A DNA stretch of 17,861 nucleotides from Thermodesulfovibrionales bacterium (GCA_021129835.1 JAJOKM010000108.1:1-17861), one strand, 5' to 3'. Shown: positions 1 to 6,779, numbered from the stretch's first letter. Made by a program: numbers and translations. Notes: generated from the sequence alone by a model not told the origin.

Positions 1-58
1 TCGAAGCATGGAGTGCTGAGAAATCTTCAAAGGTTGGAGTTTTGCAAGAGCCTCAGTG

Positions 59-221
59 CCTAAAGTATTTAAAGTGCCTGTAACTACTCAGGTGGATAGG
101 CTGAAGGCTTTTAGACTGAAGGGCTTGAACCTAACAGTCTTCAGCCTATCTACCTTCAGCCTATCCACCTAAAGTATTTAAAGTGCCTAAAGTATTTAAA
201 GTGCCTAAAGTATTTAAAGTG
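59..221. repeat. 18-bp repeat: one isolated copy plus three tandem copies
   Basis: The unit CCTAAAGTATTTAAAGTG occurs at 59-76 and then three times head to tail at 168-185, 186-203 and 204-221, with all four copies identical. The isolated copy and the tandem block bracket the inverted repeat at 90-170, so the whole unit looks like a hairpin flanked by direct repeats. Because 18 is a multiple of three, the array stays open in translation (CLKYLK), but no gene context supports coding. Confidence 0.85.
90..170. repeat. Inverted repeat able to form a long hairpin
   Basis: AGGTGGATAGGCTGAAGG at 90-107 is the exact reverse complement of 153-170. A further partial copy of the right arm (CTTCAGCCTATC) lies at 139-150, so two alternative pairings are possible. 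There is no T-run after the hairpin, so it does not look like a simple terminator. It is more likely a mobile or amplified intergenic palindrome. Confidence 0.75.
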
Positions 222-224
222 CTT

Positions 225-416
225 GGTTCTTCTCCAAAAAGTGTAGTTACCCGCATGGTAGTGTAGCCCTTTATGGGCGTAATTAAATATCAAATCCATC
301 TGTGGGTCGTAGTGCAGAGCTCGCTCAAAACGAATTTTCTACAGATTTTGGGATTCATATTTTTACGGGCATAAAGCCCTACACTACCTCATCTCTACTA
401 AATTTGGAGAAAAACC
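225..416. mobile_element. MITE-like element with imperfect terminal repeats (putative)
   Basis: The ends are inverted repeats: GGTTCTTCTCCAAA at 225-238 matches the reverse complement of 403-416 in 13 of 14 positions. Inside these, GGTAGTGTAG at 257-266 is the exact complement of 379-388. Next to these inner arms lie two small palindrome-like blocks (near 264-278 and 365-379) in which the GG and CC pairs are swapped. There is no coding capacity and I see no flanking target duplication. It may be a non-autonomous element or a degenerate intergenic repeat. Confidence 0.45.
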
Positions 417-478
417 ATAAAAATTTGTCCTCTATTTTTTAAAAAAAAGACCTTCAAAAAGTGTGTTAAGATAGTGCT

Positions 479-1735
479 ATGCATAAATTAATTATCAAGG
501 GAGGGAAGCCCCTAAGAGGCGAGGTCGGAATAAGCGGAGCAAAAAATGCTGCCCTGCCTATCATGGCTGCATCTGTCTTAGCATTAGGCAAAAATACCAT
601 CAAAAGAATTCCTGAATTAAGCGATGTCAAGACAATGGGGAGACTTTTATCCAGCATGGGCATTAAATTTGCCTACGACAATGGCGATGTAACAATTAAC
701 AGTTCTACGATTAACAACTTCGAGGCGCCATATGAATTAGTAAAGACTATGCGCGCATCAGTTCTGGTTCTTGGTCCCCTTATGGCAAGATTCGGTAGGG
801 CAAAGGTGTCTCTGCCGGGGGGGTGTGCAATTGGCACAAGACCCATAAACCTTCACCTTATGGGACTCAAAAAGATGGGGGCAGACATAGAGCTCAAGAC
901 AGGCTATGTTATCGCAAAGGCAACCCGCCTCAGAGGAGCGTCTATTTATTTTGATATTCCGACCGTAACGGGCACAGAAAACCTTATGATGGCCGGCACC
1001 CTTGCAAAAGGCACAACCACACTCAAAAATGCAGCAATGGAGCCGGAGGTTACAGATCTTGCTAATTGCCTTATCTCTATGGGCGCCAAAATAAAGGGTG
1101 CTGGCGAGAGTATTATAGAGATTGAGGGTGTCGATGAATTAAATCCGATAAATAACTATGAAATAATTCCTGACAGGATTGAAGCTGGTACATTTATGGC
1201 TATTGCTGCGATTACCGGAGGAGATTTGATACTCAAAGGCTGCAGGACCGAACATCTTGATGTCATAACACTGAAACTAAAGGATGCAGGGCTTGTCTTT
1301 GAAGATGCAAAGAGCGGAATCAGGGTTATAGGAGGTGAAAAACCTACTGCAACTAATATAAAGACGATGCCATATCCAGGATTTCCGACGGATATGCAGG
1401 CTCAGTTTATGGCGCTGATGGCTGTAGCAGAAGGCACAAGTATCATACAAGAGACCATATTCGAAAATAGATTTATGCATGTAGCAGAATTAAGGAGATT
1501 GGGGGCAGACATAAGCATAGAAGGCAGAACAGCTACTGTAAAGGGAAGGAGTGGACTTATGGGTGCAGATGTTATGACTACGGATTTAAGGGCATCAGCA
1601 TCCCTTGTAGCCGCCGCTCTATGTGCTGAAGGCGAAAGCGCAATTCATAATATATACCACCTCGATAGGGGATACGAAAAAATGGATGAGAAACTAAGGA
1701 TGATCGGCGCAGACGTCGAAAGGGTGAACGACTAA
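479..1735 (+). CDS. murA: UDP-N-acetylglucosamine 1-carboxyvinyltransferase (MurA)
   Basis: This enzyme transfers enolpyruvate from phosphoenolpyruvate to UDP-GlcNAc, the first committed step of peptidoglycan synthesis in the cytoplasm. The 418-residue length is normal for the family. Visible family features are the N-terminal IKGGKPLRGEV.ISGAKNA block with Lys22, the MRAS arginine (Arg92), the LPGGCAIGTRP loop with the catalytic and fosfomycin-target Cys116, and the PGFPTDMQAQ segment with Asp305 as the expected general base. The start is chosen because the protein begins exactly as MurA proteins do. There is no Shine-Dalgarno sequence, and a possible -10 box TAAGAT lies at 467-472, so the message may be nearly leaderless. 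The gene ends on a stop codon that overlaps the stop of the opposing rlpA-like gene. Confidence 0.97.
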   Translation: MHKLIIKGGKPLRGEVGISGAKNAALPIMAASVLALGKNTIKRIPELSDVKTMGRLLSSMGIKFAYDNGDVTINSSTINNFEAPYELVKTMRASVLVLGPLMARFGRAKVSLPGGCAIGTRPINLHLMGLKKMGADIELKTGYVIAKATRLRGASIYFDIPTVTGTENLMMAGTLAKGTTTLKNAAMEPEVTDLANCLISMGAKIKGAGESIIEIEGVDELNPINNYEIIPDRIEAGTFMAIAAITGGDLILKGCRTEHLDVITLKLKDAGLVFEDAKSGIRVIGGEKPTATNIKTMPYPGFPTDMQAQFMALMAVAEGTSIIQETIFENRFMHVAELRRLGADISIEGRTATVKGRSGLMGADVMTTDLRASASLVAAALCAEGESAIHNIYHLDRGYEKMDEKLRMIGADVERVND

Positions 1736-2472
1736 TCGGGCACTCTACCAAGCCCAAATGAAACTATTAAGGCCTCATGCCCCTTCCTAATAAGAGACCT
1801 TTTGACCTTATGCGCCTCTCTTTGGGTGTTGAACATGCCAATCCTGACTCTGTAACCCCCGATACCCCTTGCGTCTGCTTTTGCAATATAAACATCTCTG
1901 AAGTGTCTTGTCAATCCCCTTTTAAGTCTCTTTGCATCCGTTCTGTCTCTGAAAGAACCTGCCTGAACTGTCAACATCCTTACATAGCTTAAATCTCTTC
2001 CTATAATCTCCATCCTCACCGTTCCAATACCAGGGCCGATGAGTCCTATTTTTCTTGCGGACGCATAAGAGAGATCCAGGCACCTCCCCGGAATAAAAGG
2101 TCCTCGATCATTCACTACACATATTACTTTCTTGTTATTTTGTATATTTGTTACTTTAAGCTTTGTGCCAAATGGTAATTCCCTGTGAGCACATGTGAGG
2201 GCATACATATTAAATATCTCTCCTGATGTCGTTGGCCTGCCATGGAATTTAGGGCCATACCACGATGCAACAACATATTGTATGTCTCTTCTGATTTCTT
2301 GGTAACAAAAAGGGCCTACATGAGCAGGAGCAGGAGCAACCGGAGCAACCGGAGGCCTTATGGTAACACACGATGCAGTACCAAAGAGAGCCGCTAAACA
2401 AAAGGCAATAAGCAGAAAACGGCAGATTGCATTTGGCTCTCTCTTAGAGTATATATCTACTGAGGTCTTCAT
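1732..2472 (-). CDS. rlpA: RlpA-like lipoprotein with double-psi beta-barrel and SPOR domains
   Basis: The 246-residue product looks like an RlpA-type septal lytic transglycosylase that cleaves denuded (peptide-free) peptidoglycan in the periplasm. A hydrophobic signal (about residues 17-32) leads to a plausible lipobox ending TASC, with Cys35 as the lipidated residue, followed by a Pro/Ala/Val linker. The barrel domain (about 66-158) opens with VASWYGPKFHGRPTTSGE and keeps Glu85, His96 and Asp122 (VVNDRGPF), matching conserved active-site positions of the family. A SPOR domain (about 166-240; LTVQAGSF, YRVRIGMF) should bind septal glycan. I chose ATG at 2472; an upstream in-frame TTG at 2481 is the alternative. 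Either start lies inside the 3' end of hslU, suggesting translational coupling. The catalytic assignment comes from the family and is untested here. Confidence 0.88.
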   Translation of the reverse strand: MKTSVDIYSKREPNAICRFLLIAFCLAALFGTASCVTIRPPVAPVAPAPAHVGPFCYQEIRRDIQYVVASWYGPKFHGRPTTSGEIFNMYALTCAHRELPFGTKLKVTNIQNNKKVICVVNDRGPFIPGRCLDLSYASARKIGLIGPGIGTVRMEIIGRDLSYVRMLTVQAGSFRDRTDAKRLKRGLTRHFRDVYIAKADARGIGGYRVRIGMFNTQREAHKVKRSLIRKGHEALIVSFGLGRVPD

Positions 2473-3796
2473 CCCTGGCAATATCTGACAGTTTTTGTTT
2501 TACATATTTTCTGTCTATGGTAATTTCGCCTTTTTCCATTTCTGGGGCGTCAAAAGATATATCCTCAAGGAGTCTTTCGAGCACCGTGTGAAGCCTTCTT
2601 GCCCCAATATTTTCTGTCTTTTCATCCACGGTAACTGAAATGTCAGCTATTTCATCAACTGCATCTGGAGTAAATTCGAGCTTTATATTTTCTGTATCGA
2701 GCATGGCTATGTATTGTTTTATCAAGGCGTTATAAGGCTCGGTGAGTATCCTTATGAAATCCTCCTTTCCGAGGGGTTCAAGCTCAACCCTTATGGGGAA
2801 TCGCCCCTGTAATTCGGGAATGAGGTCTGATGGCTTGGCTGAATGGAATGCGCCAGCAGCAACAAAAAGCATATGATCTGTTCTCACTGCTCCGTGCTTT
2901 GTGGTGACTGTTGAACCCTCTACAACGGGCAATAGATCCCGCTGAACTCCCTCCCTGGATACATCTGGGCCATGTCCTTGCCCCTTACTCGCAATCTTAT
3001 CTATTTCATCGATAAAGACAATGCCCATCTGTTCAGTCCTTTTTATTGCCTCTTTTTTTACCTTTTCCATATCTATCAGTTTGTTAGTCTCCTCCTGCGC
3101 GAGCATAACTAATGCCTCAGGAACAGTAACCTTTTTCCTCTTTGACTTTTCAGGCAGAAACCCTCCTAACATCTCCTTCAGATTAATCTCTAACTCTTCT
3201 AAGCCTACGTTAGATATGACACCAAACGGCATTACTCTTTCCTTGACATCAATATCTACATACCTGGAGTCAAGCTTGCCTTCCCTCAACTGTGCCCTCA
3301 GCTTCTCTCTTGTCTTTGTGTAATGATCCCTTTCCTGTTCTTGTTCATTAGTAACGGTCCCCTTCGCAGGCTTCGCTGGTGAAGGTGGCAGCAGAAGATC
3401 AATCACCCTCTCTTCAGCATGAATCTTCGCCTTCTCCTGCACCACTTCTGTATGTTCTGCTTTAACCATATTCATTGCAATTTCCGTAATATCTCTTATC
3501 ATTGATTCTACATCCCGACCAACATAACCTACTTCTGTAAATTTTGAGGCCTCTACCTTAAAGAAAGGGGCATTAGTTAGCTTTGCGAGCCTCCGCGCAA
3601 TCTCTGTCTTGCCAACACCTGTTGGCCCTATCATGATAATATTTTTTGGCATGACCTCATCTTTGAGATCAGGAGACAGCCTTTGCCTCCTCCATCTGTT
3701 CCTTAATGCAATGGCAACCGCTTTTTTTGCCTTGTCCTGACCGACAATATACTTATCCAACTCCACAACAATCTTTTTTGGTGTAAGGTTATCCAT
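2444..3796 (-). CDS. hslU: ATP-dependent protease ATPase subunit HslU (ClpY)
   Basis: HslU is the AAA+ unfoldase ring that feeds proteins to the HslV peptidase in the cytoplasm. The 450-residue product shows Walker A at 57-64 (GPTGVGKT), the pore motif GYVGRD at 90-95, an intermediate (I) domain between about 110 and 240 that is rich in charged residues, Walker B at about 258-266 (MGIVFIDEI) and a sensor-2 region GARRLHTVLE. The C-terminus ends DLSRYIL, the tail that in known complexes docks into HslV. The start ATG overlaps the hslV stop by 8 nt, with a GAGGAG inside hslV as ribosome site. The 3' end overlaps the rlpA-like start. Family and context leave little doubt. Confidence 0.97.
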   Translation of the reverse strand: MDNLTPKKIVVELDKYIVGQDKAKKAVAIALRNRWRRQRLSPDLKDEVMPKNIIMIGPTGVGKTEIARRLAKLTNAPFFKVEASKFTEVGYVGRDVESMIRDITEIAMNMVKAEHTEVVQEKAKIHAEERVIDLLLPPSPAKPAKGTVTNEQEQERDHYTKTREKLRAQLREGKLDSRYVDIDVKERVMPFGVISNVGLEELEINLKEMLGGFLPEKSKRKKVTVPEALVMLAQEETNKLIDMEKVKKEAIKRTEQMGIVFIDEIDKIASKGQGHGPDVSREGVQRDLLPVVEGSTVTTKHGAVRTDHMLFVAAGAFHSAKPSDLIPELQGRFPIRVELEPLGKEDFIRILTEPYNALIKQYIAMLDTENIKLEFTPDAVDEIADISVTVDEKTENIGARRLHTVLERLLEDISFDAPEMEKGEITIDRKYVKQKLSDIARDEDLSRYIL

Positions 3797-4322
3797 TTAG
3801 CTCCTCTACTACTATATTTTTATTTGTATAAATGCATATATACGATGTTATATCCATAGCCTTTCTCGTAATCTCTACCGCTGAAAGCCCTGTGTTTTCG
3901 TATAGCGCCTTTGCCGCTGCCTGAGCGTAAGGACCTCCAGAACCAATAGCCGCGATTCCATCGTCTGGCTCAATAACATCTCCAGCCCCAGAAAGTATAA
4001 ATGTATGATCTGTATCAGACACTAACAACAATGCCTCAAGCCTTCTCAAGATCCTATCAGTCCGCCAGTCTTTCGCAAGCTCAACGGCTGCCCTCGTAAT
4101 ATTGCCTCGGTACGCCTCGATCTTTGATTCAAATTTCTCAAAAAGGGTAAAGGCATCTGCAGTTGCTCCAGCAAAGCCCGCAAGTAATCTATTATTATAC
4201 ATTTTTCTTATCTTTTTGGCATTATGTTTTAATGCAGTATTTCCTATTGTTACCTGTCCATCGCTGGCAATGGCAACCCTTCCCTCACGCCTTACACATA
4301 AAACCGTCGTACCATGAAGCAT
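3789..4322 (-). CDS. hslV: ATP-dependent protease proteolytic subunit HslV (ClpQ)
   Basis: HslV is the proteasome-like N-terminal nucleophile hydrolase that pairs with HslU. The 177-residue product starts MLHGTTVLCVRR; removal of MLHG would expose Thr5 as the catalytic threonine, followed by the usual second Thr. Typical blocks are VAIASDGQVTIGNT, LLAGFAGATADAFTLFEKFE, LSGAGDVIEPDDGIAAIGSGG and a C-terminal NIVVEELNG. The start is supported by a strong AAGGAGGAG ribosome site at 4325-4333. It is the first gene of the hslV-hslU-rlpA set. A weak promoter could lie in the 67-bp gap to the upstream gene (TTAAGG, 17 bp, CATAAT on the minus strand), which is only a suggestion. Confidence 0.97.
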   Translation of the reverse strand: MLHGTTVLCVRREGRVAIASDGQVTIGNTALKHNAKKIRKMYNNRLLAGFAGATADAFTLFEKFESKIEAYRGNITRAAVELAKDWRTDRILRRLEALLLVSDTDHTFILSGAGDVIEPDDGIAAIGSGGPYAQAAAKALYENTGLSAVEITRKAMDITSYICIYTNKNIVVEELNG

Positions 4323-4389
4323 ATCTCCTCCTTTTGAGGAATAGATTTATATTATGCGACCTCAAATATCATACCTTAATCTGCATAAA

Positions 4390-5466
4390 TTAAACATTCT
4401 GGGTTTTACAGGATGTCTCGATGGATTGTTTTATAGCAGTTACAACTCTTGTTATTTCCCTGTCTTCCTCCCACAGTTTCAAAATAGTATCTCTAAACTC
4501 TATAGCTCTCTCATATCCAGCTACCCTTGCATTTTCGATTAATGACCACTCATCGGTTTCAGTAAATTGCTGAAAGGCATTTTTGATTTCAGGAAATATC
4601 CCTTTTCTTGCTTTATCCAAAAAGACCATATAAAGGATTAGTAATGGCCTGTCTTTTTGGTCTACTGCTGCCTTGAGAGGTCCCTTGTCAGAGGTGTCTG
4701 CAAGAATATCCTTTACACCTCTTATGTATAATTCGTGGCTCCTATGACGGCTATTACTAAGAACTTCAAACCATTCATCTGAATAATCATCCTCAAACAC
4801 CTCTCCAATTTCGTGTAAAACAAGGAGTTCTGATACAGCATGAGCGACACGCTCAACCTTTTTAAATAAATCTTCTGAAGCCATATCGGTTTTTTTAATA
4901 TCATAAGGTAAAAACATCTCTTTAAGCAACCCTTCGCATTGGCTTGCCGCTAATTCTTGAAACTTATCCCAGATAATTGTCCTCAAGGCATCACGCCTAA
5001 TATATATACATCTGCCTTGGAGCATTGACGGCGGGGCAGAGAGATCTCTGCAGAGTTCGCTGCTGGTGTAATAAATCTGGTAATCATATATCTCTTTTGT
5101 GGCATAAAGTCTTGCAAGAAAGAAGGATGGTTTTTGGAGGGTGCTGTACCCGCTTCCATAAAAAAGCCCGAAATCCTTAAGAATGTCATTTAACCCGTTG
5201 ACATCAAACGGGTCGTATATTGCGCCGTCGATTGCAAGTGAACATAACTCCGCATCTTCGAGATATTTCCATAGTTTCTCCTTTTCTTCTATCCAATGAA
5301 ATATCTTCTCATTCGGTATGCTGTTCCAGGGCATTAAGCAGTGTTCATTCCTGTAAAGCTCTCTGAGATCCATTAGTAGCCCGCACATTGAATAATATCC
5401 CCAGAAGTTTGCATCAGAAATATTACAGTTGAGCTTTATCTGTTTTATAAGTTTCTCTGTATCCAT
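4390..5466 (-). CDS. Uncharacterised His/Glu-rich helical protein
   Basis: I do not recognise a defined function for this 358-residue protein. It lacks a signal peptide when started at ATG 5466 (MDTEKLIKQIK). A start 13 codons upstream would add a Phe-rich stretch encoded by an A-run on the plus strand, which I think is artefactual. The sequence looks soluble and mostly helical. The N-terminal part has NCNISDANFWGYYSMCGLL. Around 205-256 there is a cluster of possible metal ligands: His209, His218, Glu219, Glu222 (LVLHEIGEV), His241, His244 and Glu245 (RHRSHELYIRG). It faintly recalls an uncharacterised family I know as Sfum_1244, but I cannot verify this. It lies upstream of hslV on the same strand and diverges from the kinase gene. 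Confidence 0.75.
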   Translation of the reverse strand: MDTEKLIKQIKLNCNISDANFWGYYSMCGLLMDLRELYRNEHCLMPWNSIPNEKIFHWIEEKEKLWKYLEDAELCSLAIDGAIYDPFDVNGLNDILKDFGLFYGSGYSTLQKPSFFLARLYATKEIYDYQIYYTSSELCRDLSAPPSMLQGRCIYIRRDALRTIIWDKFQELAASQCEGLLKEMFLPYDIKKTDMASEDLFKKVERVAHAVSELLVLHEIGEVFEDDYSDEWFEVLSNSRHRSHELYIRGVKDILADTSDKGPLKAAVDQKDRPLLILYMVFLDKARKGIFPEIKNAFQQFTETDEWSLIENARVAGYERAIEFRDTILKLWEEDREITRVVTAIKQSIETSCKTQNV

Positions 5467-5552
5467 CACACATAAAATAAACCAAAAAAAAAATAGAAAA
5501 GGCAAGACAGCTTATCGACTGTATACTGTCCTTTGTAGTATACTCTTAATCT

Positions 5553-6083
5553 ATGAACGGTTTTGTCATCTGGATAACTGGTCTTCCGGGAAGCGGCAAA
5601 AGCACAATTGCCGATGGTATTAAAGGCCATATTCCTGATTTTGTTATCTTGCGAATGGATGAATTAAGAGAGATTATAACCCCTGAGCCGACATATTCAG
5701 AGTCAGAGAGGGAGATGGTTTATAGAACCATCGTTTATATGGCAAAAATACTTTCAGGGCATGGGCATAATGTAATCATTGATGCCACTGGGAATATGAG
5801 GAGGTGGAGGGAACTTGCGAGAGAATTAATTCCGAACTTTGCTGAGGTTTACTTAGAATGCTCAATTAATGTATGCAGAGAGAGGGAGGCTTCTCGTAAA
5901 TATACTCATGGTGCACCAAAAGGTATATACAAAAAAGGTGAGGCTGGCTGGCCGGTGCCAGGGGTGCAAGCCCCTTATGAAAGGCCTTTAAAGCCAGAGA
6001 TCTCAATACAAACAGATAAAACCACTCTGAAAGATATACTGGCTATAATTGGTGAGTTTGTATCAAAAAGACTCCGCCATTAA
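5553..6083 (+). CDS. P-loop kinase resembling adenylylsulfate (APS) kinase
   Basis: This 176-residue protein has the overall plan of CysC-type kinases. A Walker A loop lies at 10-18 (GLPGSGKST). VIIDATGNMRRWRELAR follows the central strand, then EVYLECSINVCRERE, then the lid-like PKGIYKKG and GVQAPYERPLKPE. True APS kinases normally carry a DGDN-R motif after the P-loop; here the matching place reads RMDELRE (34-40), with Asp36 and Arg39 kept but the glycine and the second aspartate absent. The substrate may therefore be APS or another small molecule. No other sulfate-assimilation gene is in the window. TATACT at 5539-5544 sits just 8 nt before the ATG and no Shine-Dalgarno is seen. Confidence 0.85.
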   Translation: MNGFVIWITGLPGSGKSTIADGIKGHIPDFVILRMDELREIITPEPTYSESEREMVYRTIVYMAKILSGHGHNVIIDATGNMRRWRELARELIPNFAEVYLECSINVCREREASRKYTHGAPKGIYKKGEAGWPVPGVQAPYERPLKPEISIQTDKTTLKDILAIIGEFVSKRLRH

Positions 6084-6105
6084 CTTGCTTTTGGGTCTTA
6101 AACAA

Positions 6106-6135
6106 TTGACAAAACTAACTCTTATATAGTTTAAT
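6106..6135 (+). promoter_or_regulatory. Sigma-70-type promoter for the tRNA genes
   Basis: A perfect -35 hexamer TTGACA at 6106-6111 is followed after 18 bp by TTTAAT at 6130-6135. It is in the right orientation to transcribe tRNA-Val and tRNA-Asp, with a leader of roughly 110 nt before the first tRNA. Confidence 0.55.
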
Positions 6136-6253
6136 ATACAGAAGTTCATATAGTTAACTACAAGGCAGTCGAGGGAGCATGTTGAGCAGCGGAATTCCTT
6201 CTTGTGGCTATTTTTGAGTTCGCTTTGTTTAGGTGATATATTTTTTTTTGATC

Positions 6254-6329
6254 GGGCGGGTAGCTCAGTTGGGAGAGCGCAGCCCTTACAAGGCTGATGT
6301 CACAGGTTCGAGTCCTGTTCCGCCTACCA
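6254..6329 (+). tRNA. tRNA-Val (anticodon UAC)
   Basis: The 76-nt sequence folds as a full cloverleaf. The seven-pair acceptor stem (6254-6260 with 6319-6325) has G-U pairs at both ends. The D stem is GCTC/GAGC, the anticodon stem CAGCC/GGCTG with loop CTTACAA gives anticodon UAC (valine), and the T-arm is ACAGG-TTCGAGT-CCTGT. The 3' ACCA is encoded in the DNA. Confidence 0.97.
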
Positions 6330-6333
6330 TTTT

Positions 6334-6350
6334 ATTTTGCAGTGCAAAAT
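6334..6350. repeat. Short palindrome between the two tRNA genes
   Basis: ATTTTGCA and TGCAAAAT flank a single base (6334-6341, 6343-6350). It lies 4 nt after the CCA of tRNA-Val and could mark a processing or pausing site in the tRNA precursor; there is no T-run for termination. Confidence 0.4.
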
Positions 6351-6396
6351 CAGAGTTCAGAGTCTTGAGTTAAGGATCTAAAATAATTCAAAAAAT

Positions 6397-6473
6397 GGGG
6401 CGGTAGTTCAGCCGGTTAGAACGCCGGCCTGTCACGCCGGAGGTCGCGGGTTCGAGTCCCGTCCGCCCCGCCA
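6397..6473 (+). tRNA. tRNA-Asp (anticodon GUC)
   Basis: The 77-nt sequence forms a complete cloverleaf. The acceptor stem is GGGGCGG/CCGCCCC with discriminator G. The D stem is GTTC/GAAC, the anticodon stem CCGGC/GCCGG with loop CTGTCAC gives GUC (aspartate), and the T-arm is GCGGG-TTCGAGT-CCCGT. CCA is encoded. It is probably co-transcribed with the tRNA-Val gene 67 nt upstream. Confidence 0.97.
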
Positions 6474-6538
6474 GAATTAGCAATCCAGTCATATTATAGA
6501 AATCAGGTAATAGTTCAGCCACTAAGATTATATATACT

Positions 6539-6669
6539 GAGCCTCTTGCAAAAGTCGTCATTCCCGCTTGTCGGGAATCCAGAGCATCACGTAACCCATT
6601 GAAAATACTGGATTCCCGACAAGCGGGAATGACAAACAAGGCTATTTCCCATACTTTTGCAAGAGGCTC
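6539..6669. mobile_element. MITE-like element with perfect nested inverted repeats and TACT duplication
   Basis: Terminal repeats of 17 bp, GAGCCTCTTGCAAAAGT at 6539-6555 and its exact complement at 6653-6669, bound a 131-bp element. Just inside lies a second perfect inverted repeat of 26 bp (6557-6582 against 6608-6633), built around the palindromic core CCCGCTTGTCGGG. The four bases TACT occur directly on both sides (6535-6538 and 6670-6673), as expected for a target-site duplication. There is no coding capacity, so it would need a transposase supplied in trans. I cannot name the parent insertion-sequence family. Confidence 0.75.
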
Positions 6670-6675
6670 TACTTT

Positions 6676-6775
6676 GTAACCGTTCATGGAACATTGAAAT
6701 TGGAAATTCGAAATTTGGCCTTCATGTTTTTGTGCTGTTCTCCCCAATTTCTAATTTCAGATCGTGAACAGTTAC
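6676..6775. repeat. Second inverted-repeat element next to the truA stop codon
   Basis: GTAACCGTTCA at 6676-6686 matches the complement of 6765-6775 in 10 of 11 positions. Inside these arms, AAATTGGAAATT-type sequence (about 6694-6706) faces CAATTTCTAATTTCAG (about 6745-6760) as an imperfect inverted repeat. The right end lies 4 nt from the truA stop codon, so in RNA it may act as the truA terminator. Confidence 0.5.
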
Positions 6776-6779
6776 GAAA

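Larger units (their letters stand above)
1..478. other. Gene-free leader region upstream of murA, rich in repeats
   Basis: No convincing gene is visible in these 478 bases. Two plus-strand frames are open from the window edge, ending at 63 and 83. They encode repeat-like peptide (the second ends in CLKYLKCL, produced by the 18-bp repeat) and I do not recognise a protein end in either. The stretch holds an 18-bp tandem repeat, a hairpin made of a 17-18 bp inverted repeat, and a roughly 190-bp inverted-repeat element, each listed separately. A sequence at 39-54 matches 14 of 16 bases of the terminal repeat of the element at 6539-6669. An A-rich tract (441-448) precedes murA. Confidence 0.6.
6474..6779. 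other. Gap between tRNA-Asp and truA filled by two inverted-repeat elements
   Basis: No gene is supported in these 306 bases. The first 65 bases after tRNA-Asp show nothing I can name. The rest is occupied by a MITE-like element (6539-6669) and a second inverted-repeat element (6676-6775), described separately. Either palindrome could also end transcription from the flanking convergent tRNA and truA units. Confidence 0.75.

Noticed and set aside
1..83. End of a gene entering from the left edge
   Set aside because: Two frames are open to 63 and 83, but the peptides are repeat-like and match no protein end I know; the true upstream gene may simply lie outside the window.
59..221. CRISPR array
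   Set aside because: The 18-bp units are directly adjacent without spacers, and there are no cas genes in the window.
5467..5505. Phe-rich N-terminal extension of the 358-residue protein, possibly a signal peptide
   Set aside because: It is encoded by a run of ten A on the plus strand and lies over the likely promoter; the rest of the protein looks cytoplasmic.
6388..6747. Minus-strand open frame of 119 codons across tRNA-Asp and the MITE
   Set aside because: It is the antisense of tRNA-Asp (giving the familiar GRTGLEPATSG type of false peptide) joined to palindromic repeat sequence; there is no protein-like conservation.
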